Source: an uncultured Pirellula sp.
GTDB lineage: Bacteria > Planctomycetota > Planctomycetia > Pirellulales > Pirellulaceae
Assembly (NCBI GenBank): GCA_903892365.1
Contig: CAITIF010000960.1
Span: 1 to 5,983 of the forward strand
Reading direction: 5' to 3'
DNA: 5,983 nt
Below the pieces are notes generated by a model. That model saw nothing but the letters and a program-made list of their open reading frames with translations, had not been told where the DNA came from and ran no database searches. Positions within the stretch are counted from its first letter, which is position 1. Every line of letters starts with the position of its first letter. Of the stretch, positions 1 through 5,983 are shown one piece after another. The translations under genes were made by a program, and so were the position numbers.

Positions 1-720
1 GAATTGTTGGGGAAAGCAACCGGTTACCAAAGAGATTGGGAACGTTGGCTCAAGGGTGCTGACCCCCATCTCGCAATTACTTTTGATAGCAATTGTGCAA
101 ATGAGAATCGAACGGCCCAGCTTCTGACTCCCGTCCATCCGCTTGTGCGGCAAGCCGCAAAGGTACTCGATGCAACCGGGAACACAGAAGTTCATTTGAC
201 CCTGCGTGATCCCAACCTTCCGAAGGGGATTCATCCTTTTGCTGTGTTTCAATGGGAGCTGATCGGACTTCGTCGAGATCTCAACATCGTGTCCATCGCC
301 TTGGATGATGTCATCAACGCGAAGCTTCTGGAATTACTTCAAACGGCCAAGAACTATGCAGACGCAGATGATCGTTCACTGTCACCTGACCAACTGACCG
401 ACCTGGAGTCACGACACTATCAAATGTGGAATGCGGCTCTTAGCACCTACCGGAAGCAGATCACACAGCTCGCCCGCTTCAAACAAACGAGTTTATCAGC
501 CAGCCATAAGGGACGTATGGCAATCCTGGAAGAACAGCTTACTTCTGCAACTGAAGACCGAATCCGCCGTATGCGACAAGCACAAATCGACGCTGCCAAG
601 CGTGATTACGAACAACATTCCGAGGAACTCACCAAAGCTTCCGAGCAAGCGGATATCACTACAGAACTGATCATGACGGGCACCATTGATGTCGTGTGGA
701 GCGAAGCAAATGGCCGATGA
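1..720 (+). CDS. SNF2-family helicase, C-terminal part only (5' end outside window)
   Basis: The frame is open from base 1 to the TGA at 718-720, giving the last 239 residues of a longer protein. The Walker A and other helicase motifs are not in the window, so the motor activity is inferred. What is visible matches the accessory tail of large SNF2/DrmD-type helicases as I know them: a 'TPVHPLVRQAA' segment (HPLVR at fragment residues 46-50), then 'PKGIHPFAVFQWELIG' (about 74-89), then a long helical part with 'SASHKGRMAILEEQL' and 'RIRRMRQAQI'. These form a charged coiled coil at about 167-221, followed by a short 'ADITTELIMTGTIDVVW' end. Proteins of this type translocate on double-stranded DNA in the cytoplasm. 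DrmD is the SNF2 component of class 1 DISARM anti-phage systems, but similar tails occur in other SNF2 proteins, so I give no gene symbol. The stop overlaps the next gene by 11 bases, indicating an operon. The coding region is certain, the SNF2 family likely, the DISARM link tentative. Confidence 0.75.
   Translation, partial: ELLGKATGYQRDWERWLKGADPHLAITFDSNCANENRTAQLLTPVHPLVRQAAKVLDATGNTEVHLTLRDPNLPKGIHPFAVFQWELIGLRRDLNIVSIALDDVINAKLLELLQTAKNYADADDRSLSPDQLTDLESRHYQMWNAALSTYRKQITQLARFKQTSLSASHKGRMAILEEQLTSATEDRIRRMRQAQIDAAKRDYEQHSEELTKASEQADITTELIMTGTIDVVWSEANGR
698..701 (+). promoter_or_regulatory. Shine-Dalgarno site fixing the start of the giant ATPase gene
   Basis: GGAG lies 8 bases before the ATG at 710, ideal spacing for a ribosome binding site. 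The frame also contains an upstream TTG (686) and ATG (689), but neither has a comparable GGAG-like sequence at suitable distance. With ATG 710 the protein begins MADEIRRRRGLNYLGEL. The site sits inside the coding region of the helicase gene, so ribosomes finishing that gene end within a few bases of this start, which favours translational coupling. Confidence 0.6.
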
Positions 721-3700
721 AATCCGACGACGCCGCGGCTTGAATTATCTCGGAGAGCTCGGTGCAAAGTTAAGAGACCTTCGTGGAACAGCCACGTTGG
801 CACATGAGCTCATTCAGAATGCCGAGGATGCCATCAAAGATATCCTCATTCCGTCTGAACAAGAGGCAACTCTTGTCTTTCATGTCACCCAGGATGCATT
901 GATCGTCGACAATGGTGGGGTCTTCAGCGACTGCGAGGAACAAGACAAGCCAGTCTGCCCCTGGAAGGCGGCGGGGAAAAGGCCGTGCGATTTTCACAGC
1001 TTCGCAGAGGTGGGTGGTGCGGCCAAACGACGAGCGAGCAACGAACGAAATGGAAACAGCGGATTGAAAGGAGCATTCGGCTTTGGGTTTACTGCGGTCT
1101 ATCAAGTGACCGATCATCCTCACGTCATTTCGAACGGCCGACATTGGATTCTTGAGGATGACAAGCCCGAGCAAGACCGCATTCTGGAATGCAATCGCCC
1201 CGACTGTAAGTACTGCCATCAACCGTCACTGCCGGGAACAAGGTTTGTTCTTCCGTGGGCTTATGACGCCACATCTGCAATCCGGTTCGGATTGAACGCC
1301 CTACCTGTGTCGAAAGACAAGCCTCTTGAACTGGTCAGCGACTTAGAAGCGGCTCTCCCGCAAACAGTACTGTTTCTCGACCACATACGAGAACTTCGAG
1401 TCAACTGGCAAGGCCGCCAGAAAATGAACGTCAAAGTCGGCGAGAGACCCTCGTCTGTGATTTCGGTAACGGCAAACGGCGAGTCATCCAAGTGGGCTCT
1501 TTTGACGCACGATTTCGCGGTCGAGGCCGAGAAGCTTCGAGCACGACATCCTGCTGGCGAAAAACGACCGTCGTCTCTGGTGAAGATTGCAGTTCCTCAG
1601 AGCAGTGCATCGAATGGTTTCTTCTTCGCTTATCTACCGACCCAGACACCAACAGGGGTCCCATTTCACGTGAATGGCGACTTCTTTCCAAGTAATGATC
1701 GTAAGAGACTACTACTAGAAGATGATTACCAAGGAGAATGGAATCGAGCCGCAATTCGAGCTGGTGCACTCGCTCTCGACCGTGGACTTCTGGACCTACG
1801 GTCTCATTTGGGTCCCAAGCATTTCTGGGGAATGTTGCAAAAGGTGAAAGCAGCAAGCAAACCTGATTCCCTTCTCGGTCGTGCCTATTGGGATCAAATT
1901 CGTCCGCAGCTCTCTGTCGCCAAGGTCGTACCTGCGTGTGATGGAGAATGGTATTCAGCGTCTTCAGTTCGCTTAATCACGGAAGATGAAGCTTCACGCT
2001 TTTCCGAGCTTCACTCACAACTCGACATCTTGACGGTCCATCCTGATTTAAGCGATGAACGAACGTTGTTGATGTCTATCGATGTGGGCGTAATCTCCCT
2101 TGACTCCGCAACACTTGCTTCAAGTCTCCTGAAGAACGGGATTACCGGCGAAAAGTCTCTCTCGGACTTTCCCGAGTATTTTCAGTCGGAAGAGAATTGG
2201 GGACTCCTGTGGCAACAAATTCAAGAAGTGCTGATGCTTGAAGCATCGCTGACAAACGCCAGTAGACCATCGAGTTCGAAAAGCTTCTTTTCTGACTCGT
2301 CAATTGTGAAATGTACCGACGGTCTCTTTCGGCCGTTGCGTTCAACATTTCAAACAGATCCCGACACAAGCACGCTGTTTTCCTCCCTTGATCCGCAGTT
2401 GCATTTTGCTTGCGATGATCAGGACATGCACGACGCCTTAGGCAACTTGATTAAAATCTTCACGGTCTCAGACGCGGTAGAATGTGTAGCAAATGTTCTT
2501 TTATTAGATCTCGTAGCGACATGTGCCGAAGAAGAGACATCTAGCTCATTCACTTCTGCGACAATCGACAAACTCCTTGGGTGGTTCAATAGCCGTGTTG
2601 ATGAATTGCGATCGAACCATCAACGTGTCAGTCGCTTCAGGGCGTTGTGCATTTGCCCCACATCAGATGGGACACAATCCTTTGAAAAGGTCGTACTACC
2701 AGGAGGATTCACTGACCCCATTGGAATCACAAGTGTTGCAGATCAGAATGCACTCAAGCCGTACGGTCCGCTTGTCGAATTGCTGCAACTCGACTCCTTG
2801 AGTTTGGAACAGTACGTACTTGAATGGCTACCGGACGCATTCGACGAATATGAAATTGACGTGCCGCTATGCCATGAATTGCTATCGATGCTGTCGACGC
2901 ATCAAGGCGAACTCTACAGCTCTGAGAGTTCGCAACAAATTCGTGACACGCTCCGAAGCCTCGAATGCATCCCTTGTGCCGATGGAAAAGCCCATGCAAT
3001 CGAAGAAGATCTTTTTTTTCATACTGACCTAGTTTCAAGTGTCTTGGCGTCGTCGGTGACCTACGTTGATGATTCCATGAATTCGAAGGGAATTCAAAAC
3101 CTCCTGGAATGGCTCGGCGTTGAGTCTGAGCCACGACTGGATCGTGTTGTTAGTCACTTATTTGCAACGACGCAACAAGCGAAAACGCCAACTCAAGAGT
3201 CGATCACATCGGTAGTCCGTTTGATCGAGCATCTTGGTGGACGCGTCGATGAACTAAAGTCAGAGACGGCCCTTTTAGAACGGCTGAAGGCAAACGCATG
3301 GCTTCCAACCGTCAAGCGGACATGGGAACCCGATTCACAAAAATGGGTTATCACCGACAACCAATGGTCAGTTCCGAAGGACGTTTACGTCCACAACCAT
3401 CGTGATCTTGTTTGGGCAGTCGGAAGATTTGCACGTTTGTCGTCGCAATTGGAAGACAAGATTCGCCTCTTTCTGAGTCTTGTGGGCGTAGTAGATCGCC
3501 CGAAGGCCGCGACAGTGGTCAAGCACCTTCGGATTGTTTCAAAGCAAGCGAGTCCAATAAGCCATCGAGTCTACAATTTCTTGAATAAGGCTTTGGACGA
3601 TGGAGAGATCTACTCAATAGATCTCACGGACCTGAAAGCGGTTAAATGCCTCTTCAATGACGAGACGCAAACTGCTGTACGACCGAGAGACTGCTTTTCC

Positions 3701-5623
3701 AAGGAGAACCCATTCGGCTCACGCCGGGTGTTGTTAAGTTCGCAGGTGTTGAGCACCCTTACGCATTTGCTTTCCGCTTTTAGCATACGCCCTTGCCCTT
3801 CCTGGATCGATGCAATTGATGTGATTAGCGAGATCGCCAAGAGTGATGACGTCCTCCATAAGCGGAAGATCTCCAATGAAGATCGGCAAGCACTTCGAGC
3901 CAGCTGGCGGCTTATTGAGGCGGCCTTACGCGATGATGACATTTCGTCCGATGAGGTGCTGCGTCAACTCACTGCTCTTTCAGAATTGCAGGTTGTTTGC
4001 CGTAAGGACAACTTGCTTGAGAAACCTCAACGCGTCTTTTTTCGTGACCGCGAGTATTTGGCTGAGGCCTTTTCTTCAAGCCTTGATGCAGAACTGATTC
4101 CGATGCAGCAAGGAACAACCGAAGCGTTGACAAAGGCTGGTGTTCGGAAATTAAGCGAAGTCACGAGGGTTCGTGTCATTCACCTTGAATCGGAGCAGGG
4201 TGAGGCAATTGAAGTCATGAGGCGAATACGCGAACGTGCAGACTTGTTGACGAGCGTTCTTGAGACTCCTCGTTTATCACGAGGAAAAACGGCGGTTGCG
4301 GACTTTTCTAGATTGCAGGTTATCGAATCGTCAGAACTTCTTGTTGAGTTAACGTTTTGTGGATTCGAGAGGCCGTTGCCGCCGGTACAGCAGCGTGTTT
4401 TTGCCGTCTTAGATCAGGCGGAGAATACGCTGCGTTATTGTCTTGATGATGGATGTATTCCCTGGGATGCCATCGCTTGCGAACTCGCAAGAATGTTTTT
4501 GGGATCTGATGACGTTACTCAACTCTCCGCTGCAATAAGTTCAGCGATCGAACCTGATTCGCAGAGAAAAGCACAGCGTAAACTCAGTCAACTAGGGTTT
4601 CCAACAATAGAGTTGCACGAAGACTTTCCCAGCACGGTGAACTCATCGCAGGCTTTTACCTTTGGAAAAGGCACGATGGGAAATGAAGATCACCCAACCG
4701 AACAAACGCCGACGAGTCTTCAGGTAGTTCAAAACATGGACTCGTCCCAAAGCATCGAAAGCGAAATCCTCATTCCCAGCGATACAAGGATACAACGCCC
4801 TGGATTCGAAATTCCACGTGTAGCGACGATATCCCCACAGAATCCCACTGCGACGCCGCAAGCAAATCGGAACGACACATCAGCGAAGCAATGGACGTCT
4901 CCCCCCCGGAAGGAAGAGGTTCGCGAGAGCGTGCGACGAAGCCAGCCACCCGCTTTCGTTTATACTGGGGCAAACGATTCGAAGAGCGACGTTCGTGTTA
5001 TAGATTGGTTAGCCACTCAACCAGGAACAACCGATCGTCGACAAGCGAGAATTCAGGAGTTATCGAGTCAAGCGGTCCGCCGCAGTTCCACGCAGGTAAT
5101 TCGCAATCAGCGAGTCAATCGGATCTCCAAGGAAGAAGTGTTCCATTATCTTCGTGGACTCTATTCGTACGAAGACGTGCTGATGTGTCAGATGCGTCCG
5201 GAGGGTGATTCTGATCTTCACCAAATGCCATTTCGAAAGAAAGACACGGAGTTGTATTGGGGGAGGGAGGAGCTTTTTAACCGGGAGTTGGCTCAACAAC
5301 TTCCTTACGATCTTCCCGAGGACGTTCGCTTATTTCTCTTCCTTTGCCCCACATGTGCATCAATCTACACAGAGTTCATTGGTACCCAACCCCATGAGCA
5401 GCAGCGACTCCTAAACTGGATTACGTCTGATGCCGATGAGACAACATTTGATGTACGTTGCTCGTTATCGGGCAGGCAACCAAACCGGACAATCCATTTC
5501 CATCCAAAGCACCTGGACGACATTCGGTCGGTCGACGGGATCTTCGGGCAATCGAACGAAGATGCTTTAAATCAAAAAGGGCTTTTGACTCAAGAAACGG
5601 GGCGAAGCCCAAATAATGGTTGA
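710..5623 (+). CDS. Giant sacsin/Hsp90-like (GHKL) ATPase protein, 1,637 residues
   Basis: The N-terminal ~185 residues are a GHKL ATP-binding fold of the sacsin type. The N-box is ELIQNAEDA (33-41; E33, N37, D40), the G1 loop VDNGG (66-70), and the glycine-rich lid motif GLKGAFGFGF (118-127), followed by TAVYQVTDHP as in sacsin relatives. All the expected nucleotide-binding residues are present, so ATPase activity is likely. Near residues 304-340, YLPTQTPTGVPFHVNGDF and NDRKRLL match the conserved segment after the ATPase in sacsin-like proteins. Residues ~400-1160 contain about seven repeats of ~112 residues. Residues ~1170-1300 are helical, ~1303-1430 are polar, Ser/Thr/Pro/Gln-rich and probably disordered. 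The C-terminal ~200 residues carry CQMR (1493-1496), H1504 and CPTC (1546-1549), then IHFHPKHLDDI. No signal peptide or membrane segment is seen, so it should be cytoplasmic. The start overlaps the upstream SNF2 gene. Sacsin-like ATPases act as chaperone-type machines; bacterial versions near helicases are suspected defence proteins. The fold is well supported, the biological role is inferred. Confidence 0.88.
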   Translation: MADEIRRRRGLNYLGELGAKLRDLRGTATLAHELIQNAEDAIKDILIPSEQEATLVFHVTQDALIVDNGGVFSDCEEQDKPVCPWKAAGKRPCDFHSFAEVGGAAKRRASNERNGNSGLKGAFGFGFTAVYQVTDHPHVISNGRHWILEDDKPEQDRILECNRPDCKYCHQPSLPGTRFVLPWAYDATSAIRFGLNALPVSKDKPLELVSDLEAALPQTVLFLDHIRELRVNWQGRQKMNVKVGERPSSVISVTANGESSKWALLTHDFAVEAEKLRARHPAGEKRPSSLVKIAVPQSSASNGFFFAYLPTQTPTGVPFHVNGDFFPSNDRKRLLLEDDYQGEWNRAAIRAGALALDRGLLDLRSHLGPKHFWGMLQKVKAASKPDSLLGRAYWDQIRPQLSVAKVVPACDGEWYSASSVRLITEDEASRFSELHSQLDILTVHPDLSDERTLLMSIDVGVISLDSATLASSLLKNGITGEKSLSDFPEYFQSEENWGLLWQQIQEVLMLEASLTNASRPSSSKSFFSDSSIVKCTDGLFRPLRSTFQTDPDTSTLFSSLDPQLHFACDDQDMHDALGNLIKIFTVSDAVECVANVLLLDLVATCAEEETSSSFTSATIDKLLGWFNSRVDELRSNHQRVSRFRALCICPTSDGTQSFEKVVLPGGFTDPIGITSVADQNALKPYGPLVELLQLDSLSLEQYVLEWLPDAFDEYEIDVPLCHELLSMLSTHQGELYSSESSQQIRDTLRSLECIPCADGKAHAIEEDLFFHTDLVSSVLASSVTYVDDSMNSKGIQNLLEWLGVESEPRLDRVVSHLFATTQQAKTPTQESITSVVRLIEHLGGRVDELKSETALLERLKANAWLPTVKRTWEPDSQKWVITDNQWSVPKDVYVHNHRDLVWAVGRFARLSSQLEDKIRLFLSLVGVVDRPKAATVVKHLRIVSKQASPISHRVYNFLNKALDDGEIYSIDLTDLKAVKCLFNDETQTAVRPRDCFSKENPFGSRRVLLSSQVLSTLTHLLSAFSIRPCPSWIDAIDVISEIAKSDDVLHKRKISNEDRQALRASWRLIEAALRDDDISSDEVLRQLTALSELQVVCRKDNLLEKPQRVFFRDREYLAEAFSSSLDAELIPMQQGTTEALTKAGVRKLSEVTRVRVIHLESEQGEAIEVMRRIRERADLLTSVLETPRLSRGKTAVADFSRLQVIESSELLVELTFCGFERPLPPVQQRVFAVLDQAENTLRYCLDDGCIPWDAIACELARMFLGSDDVTQLSAAISSAIEPDSQRKAQRKLSQLGFPTIELHEDFPSTVNSSQAFTFGKGTMGNEDHPTEQTPTSLQVVQNMDSSQSIESEILIPSDTRIQRPGFEIPRVATISPQNPTATPQANRNDTSAKQWTSPPRKEEVRESVRRSQPPAFVYTGANDSKSDVRVIDWLATQPGTTDRRQARIQELSSQAVRRSSTQVIRNQRVNRISKEEVFHYLRGLYSYEDVLMCQMRPEGDSDLHQMPFRKKDTELYWGREELFNRELAQQLPYDLPEDVRLFLFLCPTCASIYTEFIGTQPHEQQRLLNWITSDADETTFDVRCSLSGRQPNRTIHFHPKHLDDIRSVDGIFGQSNEDALNQKGLLTQETGRSPNNG
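1907..4189 (+). repeat. Seven divergent ~112-residue protein repeats inside the giant ATPase
   Basis: Two short motifs recur in alternation along residues ~400-1160. Motif A is a probable beta hairpin of the pattern hydrophobic-C/P-x-DG followed by a V/L-F strand: VVPACDGEW (406), VKCTDGLF (533), CICPTSDG (647), CIPCADGK (753), AWLPTVKR (863), KCLFNDET (979) and VVCRKDNL (1095). Motif B follows about 43-60 residues later and looks like 'LGVxxxPxxxxVxxxL': VGVISLDSATLASSLL (459), GNLIKIFTVSDAVECV (578), LLQLDSLSLEQYVLEWL (691), LGVESEPRLDRVVSHL (802), VGVVDRPKAATVVKHL (925), AFSIRPCPSWIDAIDVI (1023) and AGVRKLSEVTRVRVI (1143). The period is 100-127 residues. DNA-level identity is low, so these are old protein repeats. 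Sacsin-family proteins carry similar 'PTxxG' units, which supports homology. Found by eye; unit borders are approximate and units 5 to 7 are the weakest. Confidence 0.5.
4619..4999 (+). other. Predicted disordered linker within the giant ATPase
   Basis: Residues ~1304-1430 of the encoded protein are dominated by Ser, Thr, Pro, Gln, Asn and charged residues (for example HPTEQTPTSLQ, SPQNPTATPQANRND, SPPRKEEVRESVRR) and have no long hydrophobic stretches. This suggests a flexible tether between the repeat scaffold and the C-terminal module. The stretch includes a run of seven C at 4901-4907, encoding part of SPP. Confidence 0.55.
5105..5560 (+). other. C-terminal cysteine/histidine module of the giant ATPase, possible degenerate zinc finger
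   Basis: Residues ~1466-1617 follow the layout of a treble-clef or HNH-like unit attached to many bacterial multi-domain defence proteins: an aromatic 'LYSYEDVLMCQMR', a conserved-looking 'HQMPFRKKD', a helix 'ELFNRELAQQL', then 'FLFLCPTCASIY', and finally 'IHFHPKHLDDI'. The second pair of ligands (C1546, C1549) is intact, but the first knuckle has C1493 with Arg at 1496 where a second Cys would be expected. H1504 could substitute. Whether metal is bound is uncertain. The domain may recognise nucleic acid or a partner, but no catalytic HNH residues can be identified with confidence. Confidence 0.4.
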
Positions 5624-5705
5624 AAAAGCTCGTTTTCTTGGGACATTCTCGTTGACATGCCAAAAACAGCACGCCAATCGCCGGGAGAAATGATCTTTCC
5701 CGTAA
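5624..5705 (+). other. Intergenic spacer after the ATPase gene
   Basis: The spacer between the ATPase stop and the open frame of the RHS fragment contains no convincing gene. There is no hairpin followed by a T-run, so no intrinsic terminator is supported. A TTGACA at 5652-5657 lacks a good -10 partner at 17 bases (CAATCG). It is the left side of the junction with the RHS fragment. Confidence 0.5.
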
Positions 5706-5983
5706 TCAACCGACCCGGGGGACACTAAAATAATTTCGGTTTCGGCCAGCCCCGGTGGGACGATCAACTGGTTGGTCTTCGACGTCCAGGGGCGACTCAC
5801 CAGCACATACGTCGGGACGAATGATAACGGAGCGACATTCAGCGACCCGACCGGTGGAAGTGCCAGTGGTAACAACATGGTGTTGATTACGACCAACGTC
5901 TATGACGGGGGATCGGCGGGCGGCGACGGGAACCTGACCCAGCAGACGCAGCAGGTGGATGCCTCGACGACCCGCGTCACCAC
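5706..5983 (+). pseudogene. RHS/YD-repeat protein fragment, 5'-truncated, running off the window
   Basis: A frame open from after the TAA at 5703-5705 to the window end encodes a piece that begins to look like an RHS/YD-repeat protein at about 5748. Motifs include INWLVFDVQGRLTSTYVGTND, GATFSDPTGG, GNNMVLITTNVYDGG, GGDGNLTQQTQ and TTRVT. These segments are typical of giant cell-surface RHS-repeat proteins that I associate with planctomycetes, which are normally thousands of residues long with a signal peptide and many upstream YD repeats. Here there is no upstream repeat, no signal peptide and no ATG before 5877, only a stop 15-20 codons before the similarity starts, so I read it as a decapitated remnant or displaced cassette. 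The composition is visibly more GC-rich than the ATPase gene. It could also be the start of an unusual gene using a rare start codon. It is unlikely to work with the two upstream genes. Confidence 0.6.

Noticed and set aside
770..1222. Minus-strand 150-residue reading frame
   Set aside because: It lies antisense to the strongly conserved ATPase motifs of the plus-strand gene and has no recognisable features of its own.
2754..3134. Minus-strand 126-residue reading frame
   Set aside because: It is a shadow of the repeat region of the giant protein, rich in Arg/Ser/His as expected for out-of-frame translation.
5579..5610. Inverted repeat GGGCTT/AAGCCC at the end of the ATPase gene, as a terminator
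   Set aside because: The stem is only six pairs with a 20-base loop, lies before the stop codon, and is not followed by a run of T.
5652..5728. TTGACA box plus GGGAG and a 12-codon frame starting at ATG 5690
   Set aside because: The sequence 17 bases after TTGACA (CAATCG) is a poor -10 box, and the peptide MIFPVINRPGGH is too short and featureless to support a gene.
5567..5896. Minus-strand 109-residue reading frame across the spacer
   Set aside because: It runs antisense to both the end of the ATPase gene and the RHS fragment, whose plus-strand frame shows recognisable motifs. No domain or good ribosome site is seen.
1..5983. CRISPR array, tRNA or rRNA gene, insertion-sequence ends
   Set aside because: No regularly spaced direct DNA repeats, cloverleaf-like sequence or transposase motifs were seen. 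Almost all bases are explained by protein-coding frames.

Overview
This 5,983-base window holds the end of one gene, one complete giant gene, and the start of an unrelated gene fragment. All three are on the + strand. The organism is probably a bacterium of the Planctomycetota. The main argument is the last ~230 bases, which encode a YD/RHS-repeat segment of a flavour common in that phylum (YVGTND, DPTGG, GNNMV, GGDGNLT, TTRVT). Giant single-copy proteins and moderate base composition fit this, but the assignment is an inference from remembered sequence patterns, not from a search.

Bases 1-720 are the C-terminal 239 residues of a large SNF2-type DNA helicase/translocase whose motor domains lie upstream of the window. 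The part seen is the accessory region after the helicase core, ending in a charged coiled coil. It resembles the tails of DrmD-like SNF2 proteins found in DISARM and related defence islands.

Bases 710-5623 encode a 1,637-residue protein with an Hsp90/sacsin-type (GHKL) ATPase domain at the N-terminus. A long middle part follows, in which I find a paired motif recurring about every 112 residues, seven times. After it come a disordered linker and a C-terminal cysteine-containing module that looks like a degenerate zinc finger. Its start codon lies inside the end of the helicase gene (11-base overlap) behind a good Shine-Dalgarno sequence, so the two genes are almost certainly co-transcribed and translationally coupled.

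Bases 5624-5740 are a short spacer with no gene or convincing terminator. After it an RHS-repeat reading frame begins abruptly, without a start codon or upstream repeats, and runs off the window.

The most interesting reading is that the helicase and the sacsin-like ATPase form one functional unit: a DNA translocase coupled to a giant chaperone-like GHKL ATPase, plausibly an anti-phage or other mobile-element defence module. Function is inferred from architecture only. I cannot see the genes upstream, which would decide whether this is a DISARM variant, another known system, or something new.
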